Assembly (NCBI GenBank): GCA_964510535.1 | Contig: CAZECG010000016.1 | Span: 1 to 50,369, forward strand | Source: JAJPXC01 sp964510535 | Lineage (GTDB): Bacteria; Bacteroidota; Bacteroidia; Bacteroidales; Muribaculaceae | Direction: 5' to 3' | Length of the DNA stretch: 50,369 bases | In this document: positions 8,068 to 16,017 of the stretch, piece after piece | Layout of the letters: each line of letters begins with the position of its first letter | Position numbering within the stretch: position 1 is the stretch's first letter | Translations under genes and position numbers: made by a program | Notes under the pieces: model-generated | Seen by the model: only the letters and a program-made list of their open reading frames with translations | What the model was told of the DNA's origin: nothing | Database searches by the model: none

Positions 8068-8098
8068 TAAAGTTAATGCAATTTCCCCGATTCCACAA
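8068..8098 (-). promoter_or_regulatory. Promoter of the namZ operon
   Basis: On the minus strand a TTG at 8096-8098, a 20-nt spacer and TAACTTTA at 8068-8075 (one mismatch to TAnnTTTG). The leader to the ATG at 8014 would be about 45 nt. Confidence 0.55.
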
Positions 8099-8223
8099 AA
8101 AAGACCAAATAAAAGCAATAAACATGGGCGTCGCGCACCACCTCTTTGGAAAAGGGCAAATTGACGAACGGATAGCCAAATGTGTTATGATGGGTTAAAA
8201 ATGGGGGGGGTGGAAATTATCCC

Positions 8224-8231
8224 TACATTTG
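8224..8231 (+). promoter_or_regulatory. -7 box for the lipoprotein gene, with a G8 run in the spacer
   Basis: TACATTTG at 8224-8231 fits the consensus and lies 34 nt before the ATG. The best -33 candidate is the weak ATG at 8201-8203. A run of eight G (8203-8210) sits inside or beside the spacer, so a change in run length would alter the box spacing. Confidence 0.5.
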
Positions 8232-8265
8232 CCCTCATAATAACAATCATTTAACACAAAACATT

Positions 8266-8808
8266 ATGAAAAAGTTAAAATTTGCTCTTTTGGCAGCTTT
8301 CGCTACCGTTTTTAGCCTTGGTTTCACAGCTTGCAGCGACGACGATGATGATAACAATTCTGGCGGCGGTGGCAACGGCAGTGGCAACGTCGAGGTCAAC
8401 GACCTTTCTGTGTCGCTCCAACACGCCTACTATTGGGTCAGCGACGGCGAAATGCAAATTGAGTTCTACAACTTCGACCCCACCAGCAGCAATTATCCGT
8501 CGAAAATATCATTTCTCAGCGTTTCCTATGACGTTGAAAGCGGCGAAACAACGCCACAGTCTGTAACCCTCACATCGAGTCAATACCGAGCATCTGTCGC
8601 CTTGAATGTGACAACGACTGATGAGGGTTTCCAAGCCTGGACAAGATATAACGACAAGTCAAATAGCGACCTCGTCATCGATGTCGACGGGAATAATATC
8701 TCACTTGACTTAAACTGCGACGTGACAGACGGGTCCAGTGAGTATCCCCTGACTTTCAAATACAACGGTTCAATCAAGCCCCTTCCCGACTATCTCTACG
8801 AAGACTAA
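8266..8808 (+). CDS. Small lipoprotein of unknown function
   Basis: The 180-residue product starts with a lipoprotein signal ending LGFTAC (lipidated C23), followed by an acidic and Gly/Asn-rich linker (SDDDDDNNSGGGGNG). Such acidic residues right after the cysteine often mark surface-exposed lipoproteins in Bacteroidota. The remaining ~135 residues look like one beta-sandwich domain, with alternating polar and hydrophobic strands and the motif SVSLQHAYYWVSDGEMQIEF. I do not recognise a named family. It is monocistronic, with its own promoter and a strong terminator. Confidence 0.8.
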   Translation: MKKLKFALLAAFATVFSLGFTACSDDDDDNNSGGGGNGSGNVEVNDLSVSLQHAYYWVSDGEMQIEFYNFDPTSSNYPSKISFLSVSYDVESGETTPQSVTLTSSQYRASVALNVTTTDEGFQAWTRYNDKSNSDLVIDVDGNNISLDLNCDVTDGSSEYPLTFKYNGSIKPLPDYLYED

Positions 8809-8835
8809 TCCGTCACTAAAAACCACAGAATACGC

Positions 8836-8890
8836 TATCACACGACCGAGGGCATGGTTTATCCGCCCGCAGTCGTGTGATAACTTTTTT
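8836..8890 (+). terminator. Strong terminator of the lipoprotein gene
   Basis: A perfect 11-bp stem, TATCACACGAC (8836-8846) with GTCGTGTGATA (8872-8882), followed by a run of six T. Confidence 0.8.
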
Positions 8891-8917
8891 CCGCGTTGAG
8901 CGATTTTTCCACATTTT

Positions 8918-8950
8918 TTGTGTGAGATAGCGGATTTAGCGTTATATTTG
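8918..8950 (+). promoter_or_regulatory. Promoter of the DUF2851 gene
   Basis: TTG at 8918-8920, a 22-nt spacer and TATATTTG at 8943-8950. The ATG at 8957 comes only 6 nt after the -7 box, so the transcript would start at or very near the start codon. Confidence 0.65.
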
Positions 8951-8956
8951 CTCGTG

Positions 8957-10243
8957 ATGGAGCGTCTGATGCAATATGTGTGGCAGCATAGGTTGTGGAA
9001 TCCTGCCGGGATGTCCACCGTCGACGGACGCGCGGTCAGAATCATTGACCCCGGGCTGCTTAACACCGGCGCGGGCCCCGATTTTTTCAACGCTAAAGTT
9101 TCGATTGACGGTGAGCTGTGGGCGGGAAATGTCGAAATCCATTACCGCGCCAGCGACTGGCGCCGGCATGGCCATGACAATGACCCGGCCTATGATTCGG
9201 TGATACTCCATGTCGTCGACAAGGATGATATGCCTGTCAGACGGCATGACGGCAGGATAATCCCTCAGATGAGAATGCCTTGTTCGCCGGAGTTCAGCCG
9301 GCATTGTTCTGACCTTATGGAAGCGTCGCCGTCGGGGCTGCCATGCGCCTCGGCGATTGCCGCCATGCCGGATGTGTATCTCACGGATTGGGTGACCGCG
9401 CTCGGCTATGAACGGGTCTATCGCAAAAGCGACCATCTGACCGATCTCGCGCGCCGGCTTAAGGGCGACTGGGAAGAGGTCGCCTATATCACTTTGGCGC
9501 GGGCGATGGGTTTCGGGGTCAACAACGACACTTTCGAACGTCTGGCGATGAGCGTGCCGCTCAAATTCCTGCGCAAACACGCCGATTCCCCCCTTTCGGT
9601 CGAGGCGTTGCTCTTCGGACAAGCGGGGTTGCTCGACGGGTCGCCCGACGATGACCCCTACGTAGGCAGTCTCGTGAACGAGTACCGCTTTCTGTCACAT
9701 AAGTTCGGGCTGAAGCCGTTGTCGCCGGGCGCATGGCGGCTCGGGCGTATGCGGCCGTGGAACTTCCCTCACCGGCGGGTGGCGACGCTGGCGGAGATTG
9801 TGGTTCGTTGCGGACACATAATGTCGTCGCTGCTCGCTATCGACTGCGAGGAAAAAGCCGCTGAGTTTTTCAATTTCGGACTTTCGGGCTACTGGAACCG
9901 TCATTATCGTTTCGGTGCGTCGTCGGCGCAGATAGAGAAAGCTGTCAGCGCGTCGTCGGTGAGGTTGCTGATGATTAACGCCGTGGTGCCGCTGCTGCAC
10001 GCCTACGCCGTGTCGCGCGGCGACGAGTGCCGGCGCGACGCGGCCGTGGATATGCTCCGTCGGCTCAAGCCTGAGAGCAACGCTATTGTCGCGATGTTTA
10101 CCGCCGCGGGGGTGCAGTGCGGCGACGCTTTCACTTCACAGGCGTTGATTCAGCTGCGGCGCGAATACTGCGAGCGGCGCAAATGCCTCTACTGCCGCGT
10201 GGGCCACCGTATGCTCGCCGCCTGCGCCTACCGTCCCGAATAA
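8957..10243 (+). CDS. DUF2851 family protein
   Basis: From the ATG at 8957 the protein has 428 residues and begins MERLMQYVWQHRLWNP, as DUF2851 members usually do. An ATG-less extension to 8918 is rejected because it lies inside the promoter. Conserved features are IIDPGLLNTGAGPDFFNAKV, WAGNVEIHYRASDW and HGHDNDPAYDSVILHVV in the N-terminal half, and a C-terminal cysteine pair region (CERRKCLYCRVGHRML). The family is common in Bacteroidota and uncharacterised; the N-terminal D/N/H pattern recalls a nuclease-like fold, but that is only a guess. It ends 2 bp from the stop of the convergent DUF1460 gene. Confidence 0.85.
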   Translation: MERLMQYVWQHRLWNPAGMSTVDGRAVRIIDPGLLNTGAGPDFFNAKVSIDGELWAGNVEIHYRASDWRRHGHDNDPAYDSVILHVVDKDDMPVRRHDGRIIPQMRMPCSPEFSRHCSDLMEASPSGLPCASAIAAMPDVYLTDWVTALGYERVYRKSDHLTDLARRLKGDWEEVAYITLARAMGFGVNNDTFERLAMSVPLKFLRKHADSPLSVEALLFGQAGLLDGSPDDDPYVGSLVNEYRFLSHKFGLKPLSPGAWRLGRMRPWNFPHRRVATLAEIVVRCGHIMSSLLAIDCEEKAAEFFNFGLSGYWNRHYRFGASSAQIEKAVSASSVRLLMINAVVPLLHAYAVSRGDECRRDAAVDMLRRLKPESNAIVAMFTAAGVQCGDAFTSQALIQLRREYCERRKCLYCRVGHRMLAACAYRPE

Positions 10244-10245
10244 GT

Positions 10246-11106
10246 TTAGTTGTTGAGGCGTATCACGCGGATGCCTGTCATGCGGTTGCGGCGCAGAAAT
10301 TCGCGTAGCTCGTGCTGCGACACCACCACTTTTCCCGCCGACGATGAGGCGTGAATCACGTGCGGGCGTCCGTCGACCATGGTGAGTATGCCGAGATGGC
10401 TCACGTCAAGGTCCTTGGCGGCGCAGGTGAAAGCCAAAATGTCACCCTCGTCGAGCGCGTCTATCACTTGGCGCGAGTCGGTTTTCTCCCATTTTATGTA
10501 TGGGAATCTGTGGCTGCGGTAGCCAAGCTCGACATATTTGATGCCCTCGTAGTTGTCATCATCGGCTAATGCCGGGTATGCGTCGCGGTGGCGGCTCATG
10601 AAATCGAGGGTCTTTATGGCGTATGACACCGAAGGTAGCCTGTCGGTCACTTCGCGGAAATTGCCGCGGTGGGAGTTGTTGACAATCCAGTCGCTGATGT
10701 AGTGCAACCTTGACGGATAGCCTTTCATCTCGCCGCCGCGGTAACGCAGCCTCTCAAGATTAAAGATGAAGTCGCGCCACGACGTGCGTCCCTCGCCGGC
10801 GGTGTATGCCAAAGTCATCACGGTCTCGACAAACGTTGTGCAGTCGAGCTGGTCGAGGTTGACGGTGAGCGTTTCAGGCTCCCCCTCAAGGGTGTGGGCG
10901 ACATAAGGGCGGTCGAGAAACTTGCGGGCGAGCATCGCCATGCGCTGTCCGGGGTCTTTGATTGGCTCCGCTTCGATGAGCATGGCGGTTATGGCAGATG
11001 TGTCGGTGGCTTCATTGTGAAATCTGACACGGTCCAAATCTATCGCCGACGCGTCTATCGCCGCCGAGAGGACCAACAATATGGTTAGAATACGGAATAG
11101 TCTCAT
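10246..11106 (-). CDS. DUF1460 N-acetylmuramoyl-L-alanine amidase-like protein
   Basis: The start at 11104-11106 gives 286 residues beginning with a signal peptide (MRLFRILTILLVLSAAIDASA); an upstream ATG at 11136 would only add residues before it. DUF1460 members have an NlpC/P60-like cysteine-peptidase fold and are linked to cleavage of peptidoglycan peptide bonds. The likely catalytic cysteine is in LDQLDCTTFVET and the histidine in DVSHLGILT, in the expected order. It should act in the periplasm on cell-wall fragments, a theme shared with namZ 3 kb away. The neighbours do not form an operon with it. Confidence 0.85.
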   Translation of the reverse strand: MRLFRILTILLVLSAAIDASAIDLDRVRFHNEATDTSAITAMLIEAEPIKDPGQRMAMLARKFLDRPYVAHTLEGEPETLTVNLDQLDCTTFVETVMTLAYTAGEGRTSWRDFIFNLERLRYRGGEMKGYPSRLHYISDWIVNNSHRGNFREVTDRLPSVSYAIKTLDFMSRHRDAYPALADDDNYEGIKYVELGYRSHRFPYIKWEKTDSRQVIDALDEGDILAFTCAAKDLDVSHLGILTMVDGRPHVIHASSSAGKVVVSQHELREFLRRNRMTGIRVIRLNN

Positions 11107-11142
11107 GGTCAATCTGTTTTCCGCGAATTTACGCAAATTTCG

Positions 11143-11496
11143 TCATAGGATTGCGGCGATGCGGCGAATGTTGGCGATGCGCTCCATAAAGGAGCGGTCT
11201 TGTTGCACTTTCCCTTTGTTGTAAGCCGTCTGTAGGTTCAACCAAAAGTCAGCGTCTATGCCCAAAGCCGCCTCAATCAGCATGGCATATTCGATGGTGA
11301 AGTCGCGTTTTCCGTTAATTAACTCACTAAGTAACGAAACTTTCATCCCGATTCCATTGGCTAATTTGGTCTGAGTGATGCCTCTGCACTCTAATTCTTC
11401 TCGAAGCATTTCACCTGGGTGGGTCGGTTCAAAAGGGACAAGATTATTGGCAATCATGTCGGGGGAGATTCCGGGTAGTGTAATCATATCAGTCAT
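11143..11496 (-). CDS. higA: HigA-family antitoxin (XRE-type regulator)
   Basis: From the ATG at 11494-11496 the product is 117 residues; an ATG at 11517 would add seven residues inside the toxin gene. The opening PFEPTHPGEMLREELECRGI is the HigA signature, followed by a helix-turn-helix (TQTKLANGIGMKVSLLSELI). The C-terminus AALGIDADFWLNLQTAYN is also typical. HigA binds HigB and represses the operon. The start overlaps the end of higB by 8 bp in the toxin-first order of this family. Confidence 0.9.
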   Translation of the reverse strand: MTDMITLPGISPDMIANNLVPFEPTHPGEMLREELECRGITQTKLANGIGMKVSLLSELINGKRDFTIEYAMLIEAALGIDADFWLNLQTAYNKGKVQQDRSFMERIANIRRIAAIL

Positions 11497-11806
11497 AGTG
11501 GTTTGAGAGTTCAACAATATTGCAAATGGTTATCATCGGTTTTTCATTGTTCGTGTCAAGCGAAAATAAAATGCGGTATTTGTCATTCACGCGTATCGAA
11601 TATAGTCCTGACTTGTCACCGGTAAGTGCTTCAAAGTTCAACGAATTGAACTTGTATAAGGTCTCAGCTGACGATGCGGCCATAAGCATTTCGATCCGTT
11701 TTTGATAGCGTTTCACAATGTTTGGCTGAAAACGATGACTTTTGTCGGAACAGCGTCCTGTTTCAAAAAGTTCACGCAAGTAAGTTTGTTTAAAAATGAC
11801 AACCAT
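11489..11806 (-). CDS. higB: HigB-family mRNA interferase toxin
   Basis: The 105-residue protein has the RelE/HigB fold pattern: helices first, then FEALTGDKSGLYSIRVNDKYRILFSL, whose basic strand is the typical ribonuclease face, and a C-terminal IVELSNHYD (HigB members end in a comparable DYH/HYD motif). HigB toxins cut mRNA on the ribosome. It is the first gene of the pair, and the region is AT-rich relative to its neighbours, suggesting acquisition. The product looks full-length. Confidence 0.9.
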   Translation of the reverse strand: MVVIFKQTYLRELFETGRCSDKSHRFQPNIVKRYQKRIEMLMAASSAETLYKFNSLNFEALTGDKSGLYSIRVNDKYRILFSLDTNNEKPMITICNIVELSNHYD

Positions 11807-11823
11807 ATTTTGAATGTTATGGG

Positions 11824-11855
11824 CAAAAATACAAATTATTCTGTATTTTCACAAA
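11824..11855 (-). promoter_or_regulatory. Promoter of higBA
   Basis: On the minus strand TTTG at 11852-11855, a 20-nt spacer and TATTTTTG at 11824-11831. The leader to the higB ATG is short, about 12 nt. Confidence 0.7.
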
Positions 11856-11865
11856 TCTGTGAAAA
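11846..11865. promoter_or_regulatory. Probable HigA operator palindrome
   Basis: Perfect inverted repeat TTTTCACA (11846-11853) and TGTGAAAA (11858-11865) around a 4-nt centre. It covers the -33 element of the higBA promoter, the expected position for an autorepressor site. Confidence 0.65.
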
Positions 11866-11921
11866 AATAATTTGCGGTATAGATATTGTGTGATATGGTT
11901 TTTTTTGAGCGGTGAAAACTT

Positions 11922-11960
11922 GACGGCCCGGAATCCCGCGAGATGGGAGTCCGAGCCGTC
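11922..11960 (-). terminator. Terminator after the TonB/DUF5689 operon
   Basis: On the minus strand GACGGC pairs with GCCGTC at the base, with CGGA/TCCG and TCCC/GGGA above it, interrupted by single mismatches. A T-rich stretch follows. Confidence 0.65.
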
Positions 11961-11985
11961 GGTGTCGTTTTAGAGTAGTCGGTGA

Positions 11986-14322
11986 TTAGTTATCCCAGGT
12001 GAGATTCCAGATAGAGACGCGCTCTTTGTTGCTCGCCTGGTTGCCGATGTGGTCGTTGACAATCTCAATCGTGAAGTCGCCTGAGATGTTTACGGGCATA
12101 GTGTATGTGTAAACCCTGGTTTTAACCTCGTCTTTCTCGATTTTCTCGATGTTAACGGTCTCGGTTTTGACCACAGCTCCGCCTTGATAGATATTGACAG
12201 TGAACTGGCACTTGGTGTCGGAGAATGCGAAACCATAGTTGAATGTCAGCGTTTTGATGCCGCCGGTGAGTGTGGGAGAGATGAGGCGGCCCGGAGCGGA
12301 TGCCTTACCGTTGAGGGTGGGGGCGAGGGTGTTGTCGCCGCCGATGAACGAGAAGCGGGGGTTTTGGTCGGTGCCCGATGATGAACCGCCGAGTATTATC
12401 GAGTTCTCGGCTTTCCAGCCGGTGGCGTTCTCGTAAGTCCCATAGGGGTTCGCTTTTGGCGTACCGTCGTTGAACGAGTCAAAATCGCCTTTGTAGTCGC
12501 CTGCCGGGGGTGTCGGAGGAGTGGGGGGAGTTGGGGTGTCGCCGGCGTTGAGTTTAACGTCATCGACACACCAAGTGGCATAATTGGCGTCTTGTGTGGC
12601 GGTATATCGGAACCCGATGTAGATTGTGCCGGTGAACTGGCTCAGGTCGATATTGCCGGAGTTTTTCCAGTCGGAATATACTGCCGTTGTCGAATATGAG
12701 GGCAGTGCCGGCTCGAGCTTCACTTTCACCGTAGCTTGTGACGGGTCGGGTTTGTCGAGCGCATAGACCTCAAATGTGGAGGTTGTGGCTCCGTAGCCTG
12801 CGACCTGGGTGCGGAACGACAGCGTTTTGTCGGTTACGCCTGACATATCAATCGGCGGGGTGAGCAGCCATGAGTCGAACGGTGCCGTGCCCATGTAGCC
12901 GGTCATTGCGGCGTAATAGTTGTTGGAGAATGTTGTCACATACCAGGTCTTGGTGCCTTCGACCTGAACCTGTGTCCATCCTTGAGGTATCGCGCCACCT
13001 TCGAAGTTCTCGTCAATAGAGGTCACCGCGCCCTCCACGGGGGGAGTGACGCCTTCGATTTCCCATTCGGTAGACGCCCCGGAATTGCCTGTTACACCAG
13101 CCATGCCGAGCACTTTGGCGAATGTCCCCGTAATCCATATCTGTTTGCCGATATTGGCGGGATTGTCGCGTAGGTTGCCGAGTGTGCGGAGCGGAGAGCC
13201 TTGTGGCAGTTCCACGACGACGCATTTGTCAAACTCTTTGACATCGGCAGCGGGAGCTATGACGAGTGTGTTGTTGAGTGTCACCTCCGCGCCCCATTCG
13301 ATGTCGGAGTTGCTTGTCACGTCGGTGACAGCGGGTGCGACGGCTCCGACGATGTAGCCTGTCATCCACCCCGATTTAGATGCCTGGTCATTCACCAATT
13401 TGACAACATCTTCCGCAGTGTAGGGCTTTTCGCGGGTTCCTTTGGGGAGAGTGGGGTTACCGAAGTTCATGCAGTCGTCAACGTCGTTTAGCACGAGCTG
13501 CCAGTTTGACGACGAGCCGTTGCTGTAGAACGACAGTATGCCGCAGACATCGCCCGCGCCTTCGGGAAGCGTCTGGCTCCAGAAACTTGAGTAGCCGCTG
13601 GTGCGCACGGCAACGACGGTTGTTGACGCTCCGTTGCCTTTGCTGTCCACGAGGTTTTGGTTGACATTTGCGTGATAGGTCGAGAATGTCTCTTTGCCGC
13701 CGTTGGCAAACTTAACGTTGTTGAATCTCACGAACTGGCTCTGATATTTGATGTATTCCACATCGTTCATCGCCAAATCGTCGAATGAGTCGAATACGAG
13801 AGTGTCTATTTTAGCCGTTTCGGGCAGGCCGTTAAGCTCGGCGTGGACAGCGAACAGCTCGCGGCTCATGAAGCTGGCTTGGGTGCCGTCGAGATACTCC
13901 TTAGAGATGCCAAACTGCATCAGCCCGGCATATTTCCCGATTGTCAGCCCGGTTGCGTCGACGACTATCTCCTGTCCCACGCGGTAGTGCTGGGTCAGGT
14001 TGTATGAGTCGATTGAGAACGTGATAGCTCCGGTTGAGTCTTGGAGTATAAGGTTCTTGAACACATTTCCGGCCTCGTCTGACGAGATTACGCGTCCGGC
14101 GATGATGTAGTGGCTACCGTCGTCGCGGGTGCCCACCTCGGTGGTGTAGTTGATGAGGTCTTGCCAGAAAATCTCTTTCAGTTCCTTGATTGTGGTGTTG
14201 GGCTGCAGCGATGCCACCGGCGTCTCAAGCCCGGGGGCGTCGATGTCATCCTGGCATGATGTCACCCCTGCAGCGGCGGCGGTGAGCAGTGTCAGCCCTA
14301 TGATATATTTTAATCTGTTCAT
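11986..14322 (-). CDS. DUF5689/DUF6359 multi-domain surface lipoprotein
   Basis: The 778-residue product carries a lipoprotein signal (lipidated C23 in GVTSC). Domains in order: a DUF5689 OB-like domain from about residue 43 (YIIAGRVISSDEAGNVFKNL, YRVGQEIVVDATGL); a DUF6359-like OB domain around 300-410 (GWMTGYIVGAV, NIGKQIWITGTF); a choice-of-anchor-J beta-sandwich around 437-590 (SLDENFEGGAIPQGWTQVQV, DSWLLTPPIDMS); and a last beta domain of about 150 residues after a TPPTPPTPP linker. It is third in an operon with the TonB receptor and the smaller DUF5689 lipoprotein (27-nt gap). The DUF6359-anchor-J part is strongly similar to the protein encoded at 20238-22373. A role in surface capture of a ligand for the receptor is inferred. 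Confidence 0.85.
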   Translation of the reverse strand: MNRLKYIIGLTLLTAAAAGVTSCQDDIDAPGLETPVASLQPNTTIKELKEIFWQDLINYTTEVGTRDDGSHYIIAGRVISSDEAGNVFKNLILQDSTGAITFSIDSYNLTQHYRVGQEIVVDATGLTIGKYAGLMQFGISKEYLDGTQASFMSRELFAVHAELNGLPETAKIDTLVFDSFDDLAMNDVEYIKYQSQFVRFNNVKFANGGKETFSTYHANVNQNLVDSKGNGASTTVVAVRTSGYSSFWSQTLPEGAGDVCGILSFYSNGSSSNWQLVLNDVDDCMNFGNPTLPKGTREKPYTAEDVVKLVNDQASKSGWMTGYIVGAVAPAVTDVTSNSDIEWGAEVTLNNTLVIAPAADVKEFDKCVVVELPQGSPLRTLGNLRDNPANIGKQIWITGTFAKVLGMAGVTGNSGASTEWEIEGVTPPVEGAVTSIDENFEGGAIPQGWTQVQVEGTKTWYVTTFSNNYYAAMTGYMGTAPFDSWLLTPPIDMSGVTDKTLSFRTQVAGYGATTSTFEVYALDKPDPSQATVKVKLEPALPSYSTTAVYSDWKNSGNIDLSQFTGTIYIGFRYTATQDANYATWCVDDVKLNAGDTPTPPTPPTPPAGDYKGDFDSFNDGTPKANPYGTYENATGWKAENSIILGGSSSGTDQNPRFSFIGGDNTLAPTLNGKASAPGRLISPTLTGGIKTLTFNYGFAFSDTKCQFTVNIYQGGAVVKTETVNIEKIEKDEVKTRVYTYTMPVNISGDFTIEIVNDHIGNQASNKERVSIWNLTWDN

Positions 14323-14349
14323 TTCAAGTCGTTGTTGAAGTGGTTAAAA

Positions 14350-15984
14350 TCAATTGAATCCTTGGCACGCGTCGGTGTCGTTGAGCAGAAGTTGCCAGTC
14401 GGTGCCATAGTAGCTCAGGATTGCTGTGACGCTGCCTGTGCCGGTGGGGAGGATGTTGCTTTGGAATGTGGCGTAGCCGCTGTTGCGCACGAGAATTTTC
14501 TTGCCCGATGCGTCGATGAGGTAGCGGTTGGTGTTGGTCTTCGACTCGGCATAGGTCAGTGAGCCGCCGCCGTCCCATGTCATGTTTTCGAGTTTCACCA
14601 TGCGGCTCATGTAGCTACGGCGTTGCTCGACGTTTGAGTTGGCGGCTGTCAGTTCGGGAACGGTGACGGTTGTCACTATCACAGCGTCGGGGTTGGGAGT
14701 GCCTACCTTAACCACGTTTTCGCTGAAGTCCTCATTGTTGGCGAAGGTCATTGACGGTGCGCCGTTGTATTCGCCGAGTCCTCCGAGCTGGAACAGGTTG
14801 TTGAACATTCCGGCATACATTCCGGTGACCTTAATCAGGAGTTCCTGGCCAATCGGGTAGTCGAGATAAATTTTGGTGGCGTTGAGACCGATAGTCAGTC
14901 CCTCGCCGGTCTCGACATCCTGAATCACCAGATTCTTGTAGACGTTTCCGGCAGCGTCTGACGAAACCACGCGGCCGCGTATCACTATATCTTCGTTGTT
15001 TTTGGTTTTCCCTATCTCGGTCGCGCTGTTGCGCTCTGTCGACCAATAGAGTTCCTTGAACTCGGCGATGGTGGTGTTGGCTTCAAGTTTCGAGGGGTCG
15101 ATGGGTGTGTCAATGCTCCAGTCCTCAAAATCGACTCCCGCGAGATTGTTGAGCATGAGCTGCCATCCGTCGGTGCCGTAGTAGCTGAGGATGCCGGTGA
15201 CTGAGCCTTTCCCTTTGGGAAGCACTACGCCCTGGAATGTGGCGTGGCTGCTGTTGCGAACGATGATGCGTCTTTTGCCGGTCGAGTCCTGGATATAGCG
15301 GTTGGTGTTGTTGGCCACTGAAGCAGGTTCGGCGAACGTGAGTTTGCCCCCGCCGACCCATTCCACATCGTTGATGCGGACTATGCGGCTCATGTAGTGA
15401 CGGCGTTGTTCGGGGGTGTTGTTGGCGGCGAAAAGCTCGTCGAGAGTCACAACGGTTGTGTCTATTTCCTGCCAGTTTGAAAGGCCGTCACACCAAGCGT
15501 GTTCCTTGAATGTCGAGGCTTCGGCGAAGGTCATTGACGGTGCGCCTTGGTATTCGCCGAGTCCTCCGAGCTGGAACAGGTTGTTGTACATTCCGGCATA
15601 AAGCCCGGTGGCGTTGATGACCACTTCCTGTCCGATTTGCCACGTCTTATAGATAGATGTGGTGTCGAGGCTGATTGTGAGTCCGTCGCCGGTTTCAAGG
15701 TCTTGGATGACGAGGTTCTTATAGATGTTGCCGGCAGAGTCCGACGAAACCACGCGTCCGCGTATAATCAAATCTTTGCCGTCGAGGGTTTTCCCTATCT
15801 CGGTCGCACTGTTGCGGTCGGTTGACCAGTACTGAGCCTTGAGGTCGGCGATAGATGTGTTGGCGGTGATGCCTGAGGGCACTGTGGGCGCGCCGCTTGG
15901 GGGCGTCTCCCAGTCATCGTCGCAAGAGGTGAATCCCGCGAATGCCAACAATGCCGATGCTATATATAATAATTTATTTTTCAT
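14350..15984 (-). CDS. Lipoprotein with two tandem DUF5689 domains
   Basis: The 544-residue protein has a lipoprotein signal (C21 in AFAGFTSC). It consists of two copies of a ~261-residue unit, about 43-280 and 304-544; both contain WSTxRNSATEIGKT, IRGRVVSSD, YKNLVIQD, NNLFQLGGLGEY and a C-terminal ILSYYGTD..WQL half. The coding DNA repeats with a 783-bp offset. DUF5689 has an OB-like pattern like the domains attached to some extracellular nucleases, but its ligand is not known to me. The gene lies 33 nt downstream of the TonB receptor gene in the place where a SusD-like gene would often be, suggesting a surface ligand-binding partner. Confidence 0.87.
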   Translation of the reverse strand: MKNKLLYIASALLAFAGFTSCDDDWETPPSGAPTVPSGITANTSIADLKAQYWSTDRNSATEIGKTLDGKDLIIRGRVVSSDSAGNIYKNLVIQDLETGDGLTISLDTTSIYKTWQIGQEVVINATGLYAGMYNNLFQLGGLGEYQGAPSMTFAEASTFKEHAWCDGLSNWQEIDTTVVTLDELFAANNTPEQRRHYMSRIVRINDVEWVGGGKLTFAEPASVANNTNRYIQDSTGKRRIIVRNSSHATFQGVVLPKGKGSVTGILSYYGTDGWQLMLNNLAGVDFEDWSIDTPIDPSKLEANTTIAEFKELYWSTERNSATEIGKTKNNEDIVIRGRVVSSDAAGNVYKNLVIQDVETGEGLTIGLNATKIYLDYPIGQELLIKVTGMYAGMFNNLFQLGGLGEYNGAPSMTFANNEDFSENVVKVGTPNPDAVIVTTVTVPELTAANSNVEQRRSYMSRMVKLENMTWDGGGSLTYAESKTNTNRYLIDASGKKILVRNSGYATFQSNILPTGTGSVTAILSYYGTDWQLLLNDTDACQGFN

Positions 15985-16017
15985 TGTTTTAAGTGATGAT
16001 TTGCGTTAGTAACGGGA

